Shown: piece after piece, positions 34,671 to 42,793 of the stretch | How the letters are laid out: every line of letters starts with the position of its first letter | How positions within the stretch are numbered: position 1 is the stretch's first letter | Assembly (NCBI RefSeq): GCF_900101995.1 | Contig: NZ_FNAS01000009.1 | Span: 19,716-83,715 of the forward strand | DNA: 64,000 nt | Reading direction: 5' to 3' | Source: Riemerella columbipharyngis | GTDB lineage: Bacteria > Bacteroidota > Bacteroidia > Flavobacteriales > Weeksellaceae | The notes under the pieces: generated by a model | What the model was told of the DNA's origin: nothing | Databases searched by the model: none | What the model saw: only the letters and a program-made list of their open reading frames with translations | Made by a program: the position numbers and the translations under genes

Positions 34671-35799
34671 ACGATTTTTTAGTGTAGAAAAACAATCTGA
34701 ATCCAAAGCCAGAGCAGGTGTCATCTCTACCGACCACGGCACAATAAAAACCCCTATATTTATGCCCGTAGGTACAATGGCATCGGTGAAAACCGTACAC
34801 CAGAGAGAGTTGAAAGACGATATAAAGGCGCAAATTATTCTTGGGAACACCTATCATCTTTACCTGCGTCCGGGAATGGAGGTAATGCAAAATGCCGGAG
34901 GATTACACAAATTTATGAATTGGGATAGACCCATTCTCACGGATTCTGGGGGGTATCAAGTATTTTCTTTATCATCAAGTAGAAAGATGAGCGAAGAAGG
35001 AGTACGGTTCAAATCTCATATTGATGGAAGCTATCACCATATATCTCCCGAAAAATCTATGGAAATACAAAGGCAGATAGGCGGCGATATTTTTATGGCG
35101 TTTGATGAATGTACCCCTTTTCCTTGTGAATACAACCAAGCCAAAGCCTCGATGGAACTTACGCACCGTTGGCTGAAAAGATGCATACAATGGACCAAAG
35201 AAAATTTGGAATTGTATGGGCATAGGCAGCGATTGTTTCCCATTGTTCAGGGATCTACTTATTCGGATTTGAGGAAAATATCTGCCGAGGTAGTAGCAGA
35301 GTCCGAGGCAGAGGGGAATGCCATAGGAGGACTTTCTGTGGGAGAACCGGAAGAGGAAATGTACAGAATAACCAATGAAGTGACGGATATTCTCCCAAAA
35401 GAACGCCCCTGTTATCTGATGGGCGTGGGTACTCCGTGGAATATCTTGGAGAGTATAGGTCTGGGCGTGGATATGATGGACTGCGTAATGCCGACTCGGA
35501 ATGCAAGAAACGGAATGCTCTTCACCTGGCAAGGAGTAATGAATATTAAAAACGAAAAATGGAAGCAAGACTTTTCGCCACTCGACGAGACAGGCGTGAG
35601 TTTTGTGGATAGGGAATATTCCAAAGCTTATGTACGACATCTTTTTATTGCCAAAGAGTATTTGGGAAAACAGATTGCCTCTATCCATAATTTAGCGTTC
35701 TACTTAGACCTTGTAAGGGTCGCGAGAGAGCATATTTTAGCAGGCGATTTCTACGAATGGAAGAAAAGTATTGTCCCTGTCCTTAAACAGAGGCTTTAA
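34663..35799 (+). CDS. tgt: tRNA-guanine transglycosylase (queuine/preQ1)
   Basis: 378 residues. It swaps guanine 34 of GUN-anticodon tRNAs for preQ1. Active-site parts are LTDSGGYQVFSLSS, FDECTPFP, GGLSVGEPEE and MDCVMPTRNARNG with the nucleophilic Asp. The zinc motif CxCxxC that normally precedes the NYSRAYLRHL segment is missing: around residue 310 the sequence reads GVSFVDREYSKAYVRHL. The His of HNLAFYLDL remains. An earlier in-frame ATG at 34621 is rejected because it lies well inside the DUF4296 gene and MNRRFFSVEKQ matches the usual N-terminus. queD, from the same pathway, is at 63110. Confidence 0.93.
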   Translation: MNRRFFSVEKQSESKARAGVISTDHGTIKTPIFMPVGTMASVKTVHQRELKDDIKAQIILGNTYHLYLRPGMEVMQNAGGLHKFMNWDRPILTDSGGYQVFSLSSSRKMSEEGVRFKSHIDGSYHHISPEKSMEIQRQIGGDIFMAFDECTPFPCEYNQAKASMELTHRWLKRCIQWTKENLELYGHRQRLFPIVQGSTYSDLRKISAEVVAESEAEGNAIGGLSVGEPEEEMYRITNEVTDILPKERPCYLMGVGTPWNILESIGLGVDMMDCVMPTRNARNGMLFTWQGVMNIKNEKWKQDFSPLDETGVSFVDREYSKAYVRHLFIAKEYLGKQIASIHNLAFYLDLVRVAREHILAGDFYEWKKSIVPVLKQRL

Positions 35800-35820
35800 T
35801 GTAGGACTAACTTATCCAAA

Positions 35821-36594
35821 ATGATGATAGAGAGTTTACATAACGACAAGGTAAAACGCTTGGTAAGGCTAAGTTCGGACAATCGTTTTCGTAAAAAAAG
35901 CAAACTGTTTTGCGTGGAAGGACGGCAAGAGAACAAGAGGGCATTGTCTTTTGGCTTTGAGCCGGAGTCATTTTTCGTTTGTCAAGATATTTATGGCGAT
36001 ACTTTGCCGCAGGGAGAAGTCCATCTCGTGTCCAAAAAAGTGTACGAAAAAATTGCTTACAGAAGTAAAACGGAAGGCATCATCGGGATATATACCCCGA
36101 AAAATGAGTCTCTTGAGCATTTTAAGCCTAAAAAAGATTCGTCGGTTATCATTGTGGAAAGCGTAGAAAAACCTGGTAACTTAGGAGCTATACTCAGGAG
36201 TTGTGAGGCCTTTGGCATTGATGCCCTTATCGTAACCGATGCCCGTGCAGATTTCTATAACCCTAATGTTATCCGCTCAAGCGTGGGCTGTCTTTTCGGA
36301 ATGAATATTTACCAAGAGACCAATGAAGAGGTATTTCATTTTTTACAGAAAGAAGGCTACCAAATTTTCTCTACATATATGAGTGAAAAAGCTGAGGACA
36401 TCAGCCAAAAAGACTATACCAAAAAATCGGCAATTATCTTCGGAACGGAGCATTCCGGCATAGGCAAATATTGGATGGATAAAACGGATAATGTGCTAAT
36501 TCCAATGGCAGGAAGTATAGACTCTCTCAATCTGAGCAATGCCGTCGCAATATGCTGTTATGAAATTTTAAGACAGAAAAAGAGGTTGTTCTAA
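35821..36594 (+). CDS. SpoU/TrmH-family RNA methyltransferase
   Basis: 257 residues. An N-terminal L30e-like substrate-binding domain (about 1-100, KVKRLVRLSSDNRFR) is followed by the SPOUT knot with motif I EKPGNLGAILRSCEAFG, motif II IIFGTEHSGI and motif III DSLNLSNAVAICCYEI. It should 2'-O-methylate a ribose in rRNA or tRNA using SAM. The exact target is unknown. It starts 21 bases after tgt, probably in the same transcript. Two ATGs in tandem (35821 and 35824) are equally possible starts. Confidence 0.9.
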   Translation: MMIESLHNDKVKRLVRLSSDNRFRKKSKLFCVEGRQENKRALSFGFEPESFFVCQDIYGDTLPQGEVHLVSKKVYEKIAYRSKTEGIIGIYTPKNESLEHFKPKKDSSVIIVESVEKPGNLGAILRSCEAFGIDALIVTDARADFYNPNVIRSSVGCLFGMNIYQETNEEVFHFLQKEGYQIFSTYMSEKAEDISQKDYTKKSAIIFGTEHSGIGKYWMDKTDNVLIPMAGSIDSLNLSNAVAICCYEILRQKKRLF

Positions 36595-36615
36595 GGGACT
36601 ATTTAATTTTTTTCG

Positions 36616-36623
36616 TAACTTCG
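36616..36623 (+). promoter_or_regulatory. -7-like box TAACTTCG of CBS gene
   Basis: One mismatch to TAnnTTTG; it ends 7 bases before the ATG at 36631, so the leader would be only a few bases long. Confidence 0.45.
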
Positions 36624-36630
36624 CTTAATT

Positions 36631-37323
36631 ATGTTAATAGAAGAAGTCTATCCGAAAAAAAAACTTTATTGTTTCAGTATATCTGATACGATAGGCGAAG
36701 TCCTTGCAGGATTGGAAGATTTTGACGAGATGAATGCCTCTCATTTTTTTATAGAAGACGAGGCAGTTTTCTTGGGAGCCATCAGAGCAGCTGATATCCA
36801 AAGTCTTTCTGATTATACCGACAAAACACTGTCAATAGCCCAACTTCTAAATGCTGAAACGGTAGTGATAGAAAAGTTTGCAGTCTTAGAAAAAACCTCT
36901 TTTTTTGAATATCCGAAAGCATTTAGAGATAACGAGGCGAATATCATTCCCATTATTGATAAAAATCAAAAGTTAGTTTCAGTGGTTACTTTAGATGATT
37001 TTATAGGCAGCATCGCCAATATGCCGATATGCACCGAGTCGGGGTTTATACTGATCGTAGAAACCATACCGGGGCAATATTCTATGTCCGAAATTTCTCA
37101 GATTGTGGAAAGCAACAATGGAAAACTATATGGTGCATTTGTAAGCGAATGGCAGAATGACAGCCTGAAAATCACGCTAAAAATAAGTGGTGGCAATATC
37201 TCTTCTATTGGAGAAACCTTCAAAAGGTACGGCTATCGTATTGCACAAAAGTTTTATACCGATGAACAAGAAGAGGCTCTGAAAGAGAACTATCATTATT
37301 TCAAGAAATATTTGGAATTTTAG
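36631..37323 (+). CDS. CBS-domain protein
   Basis: 230 residues. Two CBS motifs occupy about 1-130 (ISDTIGEVLAGLEDFDEMNASHFFIED and NIIPIIDKNQKLVSVVTLDDFIG), followed by an ACT-like C-terminal region (ILIVETIPGQYSMSEISQIVESN). CBS pairs sense adenine nucleotides in other proteins. It lies 37 bases before nadK, an arrangement that I recall as common in Bacteroidetes, which suggests regulation of NAD(P) metabolism, but this is inference. Confidence 0.82.
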   Translation: MLIEEVYPKKKLYCFSISDTIGEVLAGLEDFDEMNASHFFIEDEAVFLGAIRAADIQSLSDYTDKTLSIAQLLNAETVVIEKFAVLEKTSFFEYPKAFRDNEANIIPIIDKNQKLVSVVTLDDFIGSIANMPICTESGFILIVETIPGQYSMSEISQIVESNNGKLYGAFVSEWQNDSLKITLKISGGNISSIGETFKRYGYRIAQKFYTDEQEEALKENYHYFKKYLEF

Positions 37324-37360
37324 TTGTACTTTTGGAGTTTGGATTTATAAGTTAATAAGA

Positions 37361-38227
37361 ATGAAAGCGGCGATATACTCTCAGAAAAAAGACTTGGATA
37401 CATTTTTATATTTGAGTCGTTTCATATCCGAATTGGAAAAAAGAGGTGTAGAATCTGTTTTGTATGAGAGTCTTGCAAAGAATTTGTCTTTCTCAAGAAA
37501 CTTTAGCACCTTTAGCAACAAAGAAGAGCTGAAAAATCAAAATATCGATTGGTTTTTTAGTTTTGGCGGCGACGGCACCATTCTCAATGCACTTATTTTT
37601 ATTCAAGACTTGGGGATTCCGATAGTGGGGGTGAATACAGGGCGGCTAGGATTTTTGGCTTGTTTTTCCAAAGAAGAAATTTTTGAGAATATCGACAGAA
37701 TTATCAATGGAGAAATGATTGTGAGTGAGCGCTCTGTTATCGAAATTTCCACGGATAAAGGGAACATAGATTTTCCTTTTGCCCTAAATGATTTGAGTAT
37801 CACCAGAAAGGAAACCACCTCTATGATAACTATAGATACTTATATAGATGATGAGTTTCTCACTGTATTTTGGGGAGACGGGCTGGTGGTATCCACGCCT
37901 ACCGGCTCTACGGCGTACAATCTCAGCTGTGGAGGCCCTATCATTTCACCAAGAACTAACAATTTAGTTTTAACGCCAATTGCCCCGCACAATCTCAATA
38001 TGCGCCCCATCATCCTTGGCGATGATGTTTTTATAAAACTAAAAGTGGATAGCAGGGTTCCAAAATATTCTTTGGCTTTAGACTCAAGGCTTTATGATTT
38101 GGATATCAGCGAAGACCTTTATATCAAAAAGGCATCGTTTTCGTTGAAAATTCTTTTAACTAAAAAAATAAATTTCTACGAAACGCTTCGTCAAAAACTA
38201 CTTTGGGGAAAAGATAAACGCAACTGA
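37361..38227 (+). CDS. nadK: NAD kinase
   Basis: 288 residues; phosphorylates NAD to NADP with ATP or polyphosphate. It shows the kinase signature FGGDGTILNA, then NTGRLGFLA, NDLSI and the substrate-binding GSTAYNLSCGGPI with TPIAPHNL. The length is normal. It follows the CBS gene on the same strand. The next gene (DUF2797) is convergent, so nadK ends the unit. Confidence 0.95.
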   Translation: MKAAIYSQKKDLDTFLYLSRFISELEKRGVESVLYESLAKNLSFSRNFSTFSNKEELKNQNIDWFFSFGGDGTILNALIFIQDLGIPIVGVNTGRLGFLACFSKEEIFENIDRIINGEMIVSERSVIEISTDKGNIDFPFALNDLSITRKETTSMITIDTYIDDEFLTVFWGDGLVVSTPTGSTAYNLSCGGPIISPRTNNLVLTPIAPHNLNMRPIILGDDVFIKLKVDSRVPKYSLALDSRLYDLDISEDLYIKKASFSLKILLTKKINFYETLRQKLLWGKDKRN

Positions 38228-38257
38228 TAGCGACGGTAGTTATTTTAACATCGCCGA

Positions 38258-39046
38258 CTACAAGTCTAATTCAATTCTAAACCCCTCGTGTCTTCTGATA
38301 TTGAAAACATCACCGTTTTCAAAACAGAGGTACTGACCTTTTATTCCTTTTAATACGCCTTGATACTCAGGTTTTTTTGTAAGGTTAAAAGATTGTATCT
38401 TATGAGGCGGGGTATATGGATAATGGATGTCAAGTAACTGGGCATCTATTCGTGATCCTCTAATTTCTTCGGGTATTTTATCCCAAACATCATCTCTATA
38501 CGCCATCAAATCAATCTCTGAGGGAGGGATGTCTTGGAGCATTTTTCGCCAGTTTGTTTTATCGGTAATGTATTTTTTAAGCAAAACCTCTATTACGCCG
38601 GCCTCGTATCGGTTGTTCGTCCTTGCAATGGGAAGAGCCATCGTAGCACCTTGGTCTATCCATCTTGTGGGAACTTGAGACTCTCGGGTGACCCCTACTT
38701 TCACATCTCCCGTATAAGCCAAATAGACGATATGGGGCTGCATCTGAATTTGCCTTTCTACTTCTAAATCTCTTTCTTCAATGCCCAGATGAGCTTTGGA
38801 CAACTCTGGTTTTAATATGGTTTCGCTGGCATAAGGACTTTCGAAAAAGCATTTTTTGCAAAATCCCATAGAGTATATAGGTTCATCGCTTCCACAATTT
38901 ACGCACTCGTATCCTACATGGCGTAAGGTAATTTTTCTATTCCAAAGCTCATTGAGATGAATAAGGTCGCCCGATAGCGTAAGATAGTACTGCACAGGGG
39001 ATTGAAACTGTGTTTTCATTTTCAGAAGTTGGCCTTGGAATTTCAT
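38258..39046 (-). CDS. DUF2797 protein with zinc-ribbon
   Basis: 262 residues. Two CxxC pairs (CVNCGSDEPIYSMGFCKKC) in the first third form a zinc ribbon. The middle YTGDVKVGVTRESQVPTRWIDQGA resembles a GIY-YIG-like core, as described for DUF2797. The activity is unknown, possibly nucleic-acid binding or cutting. It is monocistronic and convergent with nadK. The ATG at 39046 is supported by the family N-terminus; an internal ATG at residue 10 is possible. Confidence 0.82.
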   Translation of the reverse strand: MKFQGQLLKMKTQFQSPVQYYLTLSGDLIHLNELWNRKITLRHVGYECVNCGSDEPIYSMGFCKKCFFESPYASETILKPELSKAHLGIEERDLEVERQIQMQPHIVYLAYTGDVKVGVTRESQVPTRWIDQGATMALPIARTNNRYEAGVIEVLLKKYITDKTNWRKMLQDIPPSEIDLMAYRDDVWDKIPEEIRGSRIDAQLLDIHYPYTPPHKIQSFNLTKKPEYQGVLKGIKGQYLCFENGDVFNIRRHEGFRIELDL

Positions 39047-39113
39047 TTTTCAAATGACTTTTGTTGTTATTAAAGAGATCTAAACACTGCTTTTGTGAAA
39101 ACAAATATAAATA

Positions 39114-39155
39114 AAATTTATAAAGATATGATTCTTCTTAAATAATTTGAAATTG
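39114..39155 (+). repeat. Interspersed repeat, copy D
   Basis: Reads AAATTTATAAAGATATGATT followed by CTTCTTAAATAATTTGAAATT; diverged but colinear with copies B and C. It lies between the DUF2797 start and the aroC promoter. Confidence 0.45.
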
Positions 39156-39216
39156 CTTTAAGCTAATTTTATTTATAGACAAAACAATAAATTCATAAAA
39201 TACGATTGTAATTCAT

Positions 39217-39224
39217 TAACTTTG
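39217..39224 (+). promoter_or_regulatory. -7 box of aroC, 4 bases from ATG
   Basis: TAACTTTG-CGGT-ATG. The box is so close to the start codon that transcription should begin at or beside it. Confidence 0.7.
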
Positions 39225-39228
39225 CGGT

Positions 39229-40293
39229 ATGATAAATCAGTTAGGGAATTTTCTTACGCTATCTACTTTCGGAGAAAGCCATGGAGAGGCTTACGGAGGC
39301 ATTATCACCCATTTTCCGGCAGGTATCTTCATTGATTTTGATGCGGTACAACACCAGCTGAATAGGCGGAAACCAGGACAGTCGTCTATCGTTACACAGC
39401 GTAAAGAGAGTGATACTATTAGATTTCTGTCTGGTATTTTTGAGGGAAAAACTACAGGAATGCCTATCGGATTTCTTATTTTTAATGAAAATCAAAAATC
39501 TAAAGATTACAATCATCTGGAGGATAGGTACCGCCCGAGCCATGCAGATTTTACCTACGATGCAAAATTTGGATTAAGAGATTACCGCGGCGGCGGCAGG
39601 TCTTCGGCAAGAGAAACCGTCAATTGGGTAGCCGCAGGAGCTTTGGCAAGACAAATTCTCCCCAAAGAAGTAGAAATCTATGCCTATGTATCCTCTGTAG
39701 GCAATGTGGTTTGCGACAAAAGTTATAGCGAACTTAGCCTTAATGAAATAGACCATAATGATGTTCGCTGTCCAGATTCTTTTTCCGCAGAGAAAATGAT
39801 AGAGAAAATAAAGTCTATTAAAAAAAGCGGCGATACCATAGGCGGTACGATAACTTGCGTTGTTAAAAATCTTCCTATCGGTCTGGGAGAGCCTGTTTTC
39901 GGCAAACTTCAGGCGGAGCTGGCACGGGCAATGCTAAATATCAACGCGTGTAAAGGGTTTGAATACGGAAGCGGCTTTGCAGGAACTATGATGAAAGGGA
40001 GCGAGCATAATGATGTATTCAAGGCAGATTTTACCACAGAGACCAACCATTCTGGCGGCATACAAGGTGGCATTTCCAATGGAATGGATATTTATTTCCG
40101 AGTAGCATTCAAACCTGTGGCGACACTGATGAAATCCCAAAATAGTGTTGATAAGGAGGGAAAAGCATCTATTGTAGAGGGAAAAGGAAGACACGACCCT
40201 TGTGTCGTGCCGAGAGCGGTGCCTATAGTAGAGAATCTTACTGCTTTTGTACTGGCAGATATGTATTTGATAAACCGATTAAGAAGAATTTAA
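39229..40293 (+). CDS. aroC: Chorismate synthase
   Basis: 354 residues; converts EPSP to chorismate with reduced FMN, the last step of the shikimate pathway. Signature regions are present: [16 protein letters not shown] at the N-terminus, [19 protein letters not shown] [36 protein letters not shown], and the C-terminal [17 protein letters not shown]. The N-terminal match shows that the ATG at 39229 is correct even though the -7 box is only 4 bases away. It is followed after 23 bases by a thioredoxin-like gene. Confidence 0.96.
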   Translation: MINQLGNFLTLSTFGESHGEAYGGIITHFPAGIFIDFDAVQHQLNRRKPGQSSIVTQRKESDTIRFLSGIFEGKTTGMPIGFLIFNENQKSKDYNHLEDRYRPSHADFTYDAKFGLRDYRGGGRSSARETVNWVAAGALARQILPKEVEIYAYVSSVGNVVCDKSYSELSLNEIDHNDVRCPDSFSAEKMIEKIKSIKKSGDTIGGTITCVVKNLPIGLGEPVFGKLQAELARAMLNINACKGFEYGSGFAGTMMKGSEHNDVFKADFTTETNHSGGIQGGISNGMDIYFRVAFKPVATLMKSQNSVDKEGKASIVEGKGRHDPCVVPRAVPIVENLTAFVLADMYLINRLRRI

Positions 40294-40316
40294 TTTTAAC
40301 TTATAATTTAAATAAT

Positions 40317-40880
40317 ATGGAAAAATATTGGAATAAAGCCATAAATTTTGAACAGTATTTAGAGGAAACTAAAAGCCGATTCGAAAATCCCAAAACAGAG
40401 GAAGACAGAGAGAAAAAACCGTACTATGAACTGGGGATCCAGAGAATGGAAAGAATGCTGAAAGTTTTCCGCCCAAGCGAAGAGGATTTGAAAACGCTGG
40501 AAGATAAAAAATTCAAAGGAAAAATCCTCATTATTTCAGAAGGATGGTGCGGAGATGCTAGCCAGTGTGTACCTGTATTGGATACTTTTTTTAAGGATAA
40601 AAATGAAGTGAGAATTTTTTACCGAGATGCCGATACTTCTCTAATAGACCAATTCCTCACAAACGGTGCCAGGGCGATACCTAAAGTCCTTATCCTTGAT
40701 GAAAACTTTAATGTCAAAAATACTTGGGGGCCTCGTCCTGCGTATGGATTGGAATTGTTCAAAAAATTCAAAGCAGATCCCCAAAATTATCCGAGAGAAA
40801 CATTTTATAATGACTTACAGGTCTATTATGCCAAAAACAGAGGAAAAGATACCGTTAAAGAAATTTTAGAACTGATATAG
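40317..40880 (+). CDS. Thioredoxin-fold protein with WCGDAS site
   Basis: 187 residues. The thioredoxin-like centre reads IISEGWCGDASQCVPV, with only the first Cys of the CxxC plus a Cys two residues after the Ser (C-G-D-A-S-Q-C), then a cis-Pro motif RAIPKVLILD. There is no signal peptide. Proteins of this type are annotated as thioredoxin family; the substrate is unknown. The start at 40317 (MEKYWNKAINFEQY) is chosen because upstream in-frame codons lie inside aroC. It is 9 bases upstream of a TlpA-like gene. Confidence 0.82.
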   Translation: MEKYWNKAINFEQYLEETKSRFENPKTEEDREKKPYYELGIQRMERMLKVFRPSEEDLKTLEDKKFKGKILIISEGWCGDASQCVPVLDTFFKDKNEVRIFYRDADTSLIDQFLTNGARAIPKVLILDENFNVKNTWGPRPAYGLELFKKFKADPQNYPRETFYNDLQVYYAKNRGKDTVKEILELI

Positions 40881-40889
40881 AATACGGAG

Positions 40890-41450
40890 ATGAAGTTTTT
40901 TAAGAAAAGGATTATCGATTTTGTTCTTTTGGGGCTTCTTTTGGTGTTTTTATTTGTACCAAAGGTTAGAGATTTTATTTCTGGTAAATTATTGTTTTTC
41001 GGTCCGGATATGAGTGAGGTAACAAAGGATATTGCTCTTTCCGACTCTGAATACGATGTAGAGCTGGAAGGAATAAATGTCCCGAATGCCAATCTAAAAG
41101 ACTTCAAAGGCAAATTATTGTTCTTAAATTTTTGGGGAACTTGGTGTCCGCCGTGCAGAGCAGAGTGGGGAAGCATACAGAAGCTCTATGACCAAGAGAA
41201 AGATAAAATGCAGTTTGTGCTTGTAGCGATGCAAGATCAAAGAAAAGATGTGGAAGCCTTCCTTAAAGAAAACAACTACACAGCACCAGTTTATCTTGCC
41301 GTAAGTCCTCTTTCGGATAAAATTTTGCCGCAAGTATTTCCCTCCACTTTTATTATTGACAAAAAAGGTAGGGTTTTGAAGAAGGACGAGGGAGCAAACA
41401 ATTGGAGTTCAGAAGCTGTTATATCCTTTATAGATAATGTTTCAAAGTGA
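40890..41450 (+). CDS. TlpA-family membrane-anchored disulfide reductase
   Basis: 186 residues. An uncleaved N-terminal membrane helix (about 8-26) anchors a periplasmic thioredoxin domain with WGTWCPPCRAEW and the cis-Pro FPSTFIIDKKGRV. This fits TlpA/ResA/CcmG-type reductases that keep cytochrome or other exported cysteines reduced. It follows another thioredoxin-fold gene by 9 bases, so the pair may pass electrons or be jointly regulated (inference). Confidence 0.87.
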   Translation: MKFFKKRIIDFVLLGLLLVFLFVPKVRDFISGKLLFFGPDMSEVTKDIALSDSEYDVELEGINVPNANLKDFKGKLLFLNFWGTWCPPCRAEWGSIQKLYDQEKDKMQFVLVAMQDQRKDVEAFLKENNYTAPVYLAVSPLSDKILPQVFPSTFIIDKKGRVLKKDEGANNWSSEAVISFIDNVSK

Positions 41451-41509
41451 TTTTTGTTAATTTGGAACAGATTTTGAGAAGAAACTTCTGGTAATGATAA
41501 AAAATAAAT

Positions 41510-41830
41510 ATGGCATCAAAATTTGGCTTAGCCCTTACGGCATTTAAGCAGAAAGGGTTTTTTAGAAGAATACCGGATATCATCAGAATGGCAAAAGCTA
41601 TTATGAAGAAAGAGTATAAACCGAAATACAAAAACATTATAATACCTGTTTTAGTCTTAGTTTATATCATATCACCATTGGATATTATTCCGGATTGGAT
41701 TCCGCTGATAGGGGAGGTGGATGATATCGCTTTGATTGCGATGGTTCTGCCATTGCTGATGAAAGAGACGGAGCGTTTCTTGGAATGGGAAAAGAGCCGT
41801 CATATAGAAGATGCTGAGATTGTGGAGTAA
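41510..41830 (+). CDS. YkvA-family (DUF1232) membrane protein
   Basis: 106 residues. The signature VLVYIISPLDIIPDWIPLIGEVDDIALI covers one or two membrane segments with the conserved Ser-Pro-x-Asp-x-x-Pro-Asp motif of DUF1232. The family occurs widely and has no defined role. It lies 59 bases after the TlpA-like gene and 54 before the YkgJ gene on the same strand. Confidence 0.88.
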   Translation: MASKFGLALTAFKQKGFFRRIPDIIRMAKAIMKKEYKPKYKNIIIPVLVLVYIISPLDIIPDWIPLIGEVDDIALIAMVLPLLMKETERFLEWEKSRHIEDAEIVE

Positions 41831-41884
41831 AATCGGCAAAATCTTAAAAAAAGGAGAAGGCTCTAAGTAAAAGGGAGTTGGTTT

Positions 41885-42370
41885 ATGGATTTAGAGGCAA
41901 ATAAAAGCAAAGCCAAGCAAAAGGAGAAAGAGCATAGGAAATTTTTGGAAGGGTTGAAAAGAAAGCCTCCGAAAAATTTGGACTATATCGCTCAAGAAGC
42001 TCACGAAGAAGTTTTCGAAGAAGTAAATTGTTTGTCGTGTGCCAATTGTTGCCGTACCGTAGGACCGATGATCATAGGGCAAGATGTGGAGCGGATTTCC
42101 AGATTTCTGAAAATAAAACCGGCACAGTTTGAGCAAAAATATCTAAAGACCGATGAAGATGGCGACTTGGTTTTTCAGTCTATGCCTTGTCCTTTTTTAT
42201 TTTCCGATAACACATGTATGATATACGAAGTACGCCCTAAGGCTTGTCGGGAGTTTCCTCATACGGATAGAAAAAAAATCTATCAAATCAATCATTTGAC
42301 GATAAAAAATATAGCAGTATGCCCTGCTGCCTTAGAGTGGGTAGAGAAAATGCAGGAGAAACTTCGTTAG
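41885..42370 (+). CDS. YkgJ-family cysteine-cluster protein
   Basis: 161 residues. The Cys pattern CLSCANCC, then MPCPFLFSDNTCMIYEVRPKAC and REFPH, is the zinc or iron cluster motif of the YkgJ/UPF0153 family. It is soluble, with a Lys-rich N-terminus. The function is unknown; some relatives were linked to cluster binding. It is upstream of the tRNA pair on the same strand with a separate tRNA promoter between. Confidence 0.87.
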   Translation: MDLEANKSKAKQKEKEHRKFLEGLKRKPPKNLDYIAQEAHEEVFEEVNCLSCANCCRTVGPMIIGQDVERISRFLKIKPAQFEQKYLKTDEDGDLVFQSMPCPFLFSDNTCMIYEVRPKACREFPHTDRKKIYQINHLTIKNIAVCPAALEWVEKMQEKLR

Positions 42371-42483
42371 TAGTTTAGGTTGTTTTTTTTGTGTTAATGT
42401 CTGATTATTAGTGTTTAAGAATGTTATTCTCAATTGCTTTTGTATAGATTTTAGTCTATAAATAAAATAAATGATCCAAAAAC

Positions 42484-42514
42484 TTTGGTGGTTTGCAAAC
42501 AAGTTGTATATTTG
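42484..42514 (+). promoter_or_regulatory. Promoter of the tRNA-Val pair
   Basis: A -33 TTTG at 42484-42487 and a -7 TATATTTG at 42507-42514 with a 19-base spacer. Transcription would begin about 20 bases before the first tRNA. This is the cleanest two-part Bacteroidetes promoter in the window. Confidence 0.75.
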
Positions 42515-42540
42515 CACCACTCGAAAAGATAAATTTTTGA

Positions 42541-42615
42541 GGGCGGTTAGCTCAGCTGGTTCAGAGCATCTGGTTTACACCCAGAGGGTCGGGGGTTCGA
42601 ATCCCTCACCGCCCA
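42541..42615 (+). tRNA. tRNA-Val (TAC)
   Basis: 75 bases. Acceptor stem GGGCGGT/ACCGCCC, D arm TAGCTCAGCTGGTTCAGAGCA, anticodon loop TTTACAC with TAC in a TCTGG/CCAGA stem, T arm GGGGGTTCGAATCCCTC, discriminator A. CCA is not encoded. Reads GUA and GUG valine codons. Confidence 0.97.
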
Positions 42616-42620
42616 CATTA

Positions 42621-42695
42621 GGGCTCTTAGCTCAGCTGGTTCAGAGCATCTGGTTTACACCCAGAGGGTCGGGGGTTCGAATCCCTCAGAGCCCA
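42621..42695 (+). tRNA. tRNA-Val (TAC), second copy
   Basis: 75 bases, starting 5 bases after the first. The body is identical to the first gene; only the acceptor stem differs (GGGCTCT/AGAGCCC), and the changes on both sides keep the pairing. Both genes share one promoter and one terminator. Confidence 0.97.
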
Positions 42696-42703
42696 CACAT
42701 TCA

Positions 42704-42739
42704 GGTCTCATCTTGTATAAGGTGAGGCTTTTTTTTTGT
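42704..42739 (+). terminator. Terminator of the tRNA-Val transcript
   Basis: GTCTCATCTT pairs with AAGGTGAGGC around GTAT, followed by a run of nine or more T. Confidence 0.88.
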
Positions 42740-42769
42740 TATAGATTTGGTTTACCCACCGAAAACTTT

Positions 42770-42777
42770 TACATTTG
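42770..42777 (+). promoter_or_regulatory. -7 box TACATTTG of lpxB
   Basis: TACATTTG ends 16 bases before the lpxB ATG. Confidence 0.6.
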
Positions 42778-42793
42778 AAGCAATTAGTTACTT

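Noticed and set aside
39920..39945. Second sigma-54-like site (CTGGCACGGGCAATGC)
   Set aside because: It has GG-N10-GC spacing but lies inside aroC, codes for conserved residues and has ATGC in place of TTGC.
42471..42725. An 84-codon plus-strand ORF
   Set aside because: It runs straight through both tRNA-Val genes and their terminator; the repeated peptide is a translation of the tRNA bodies.
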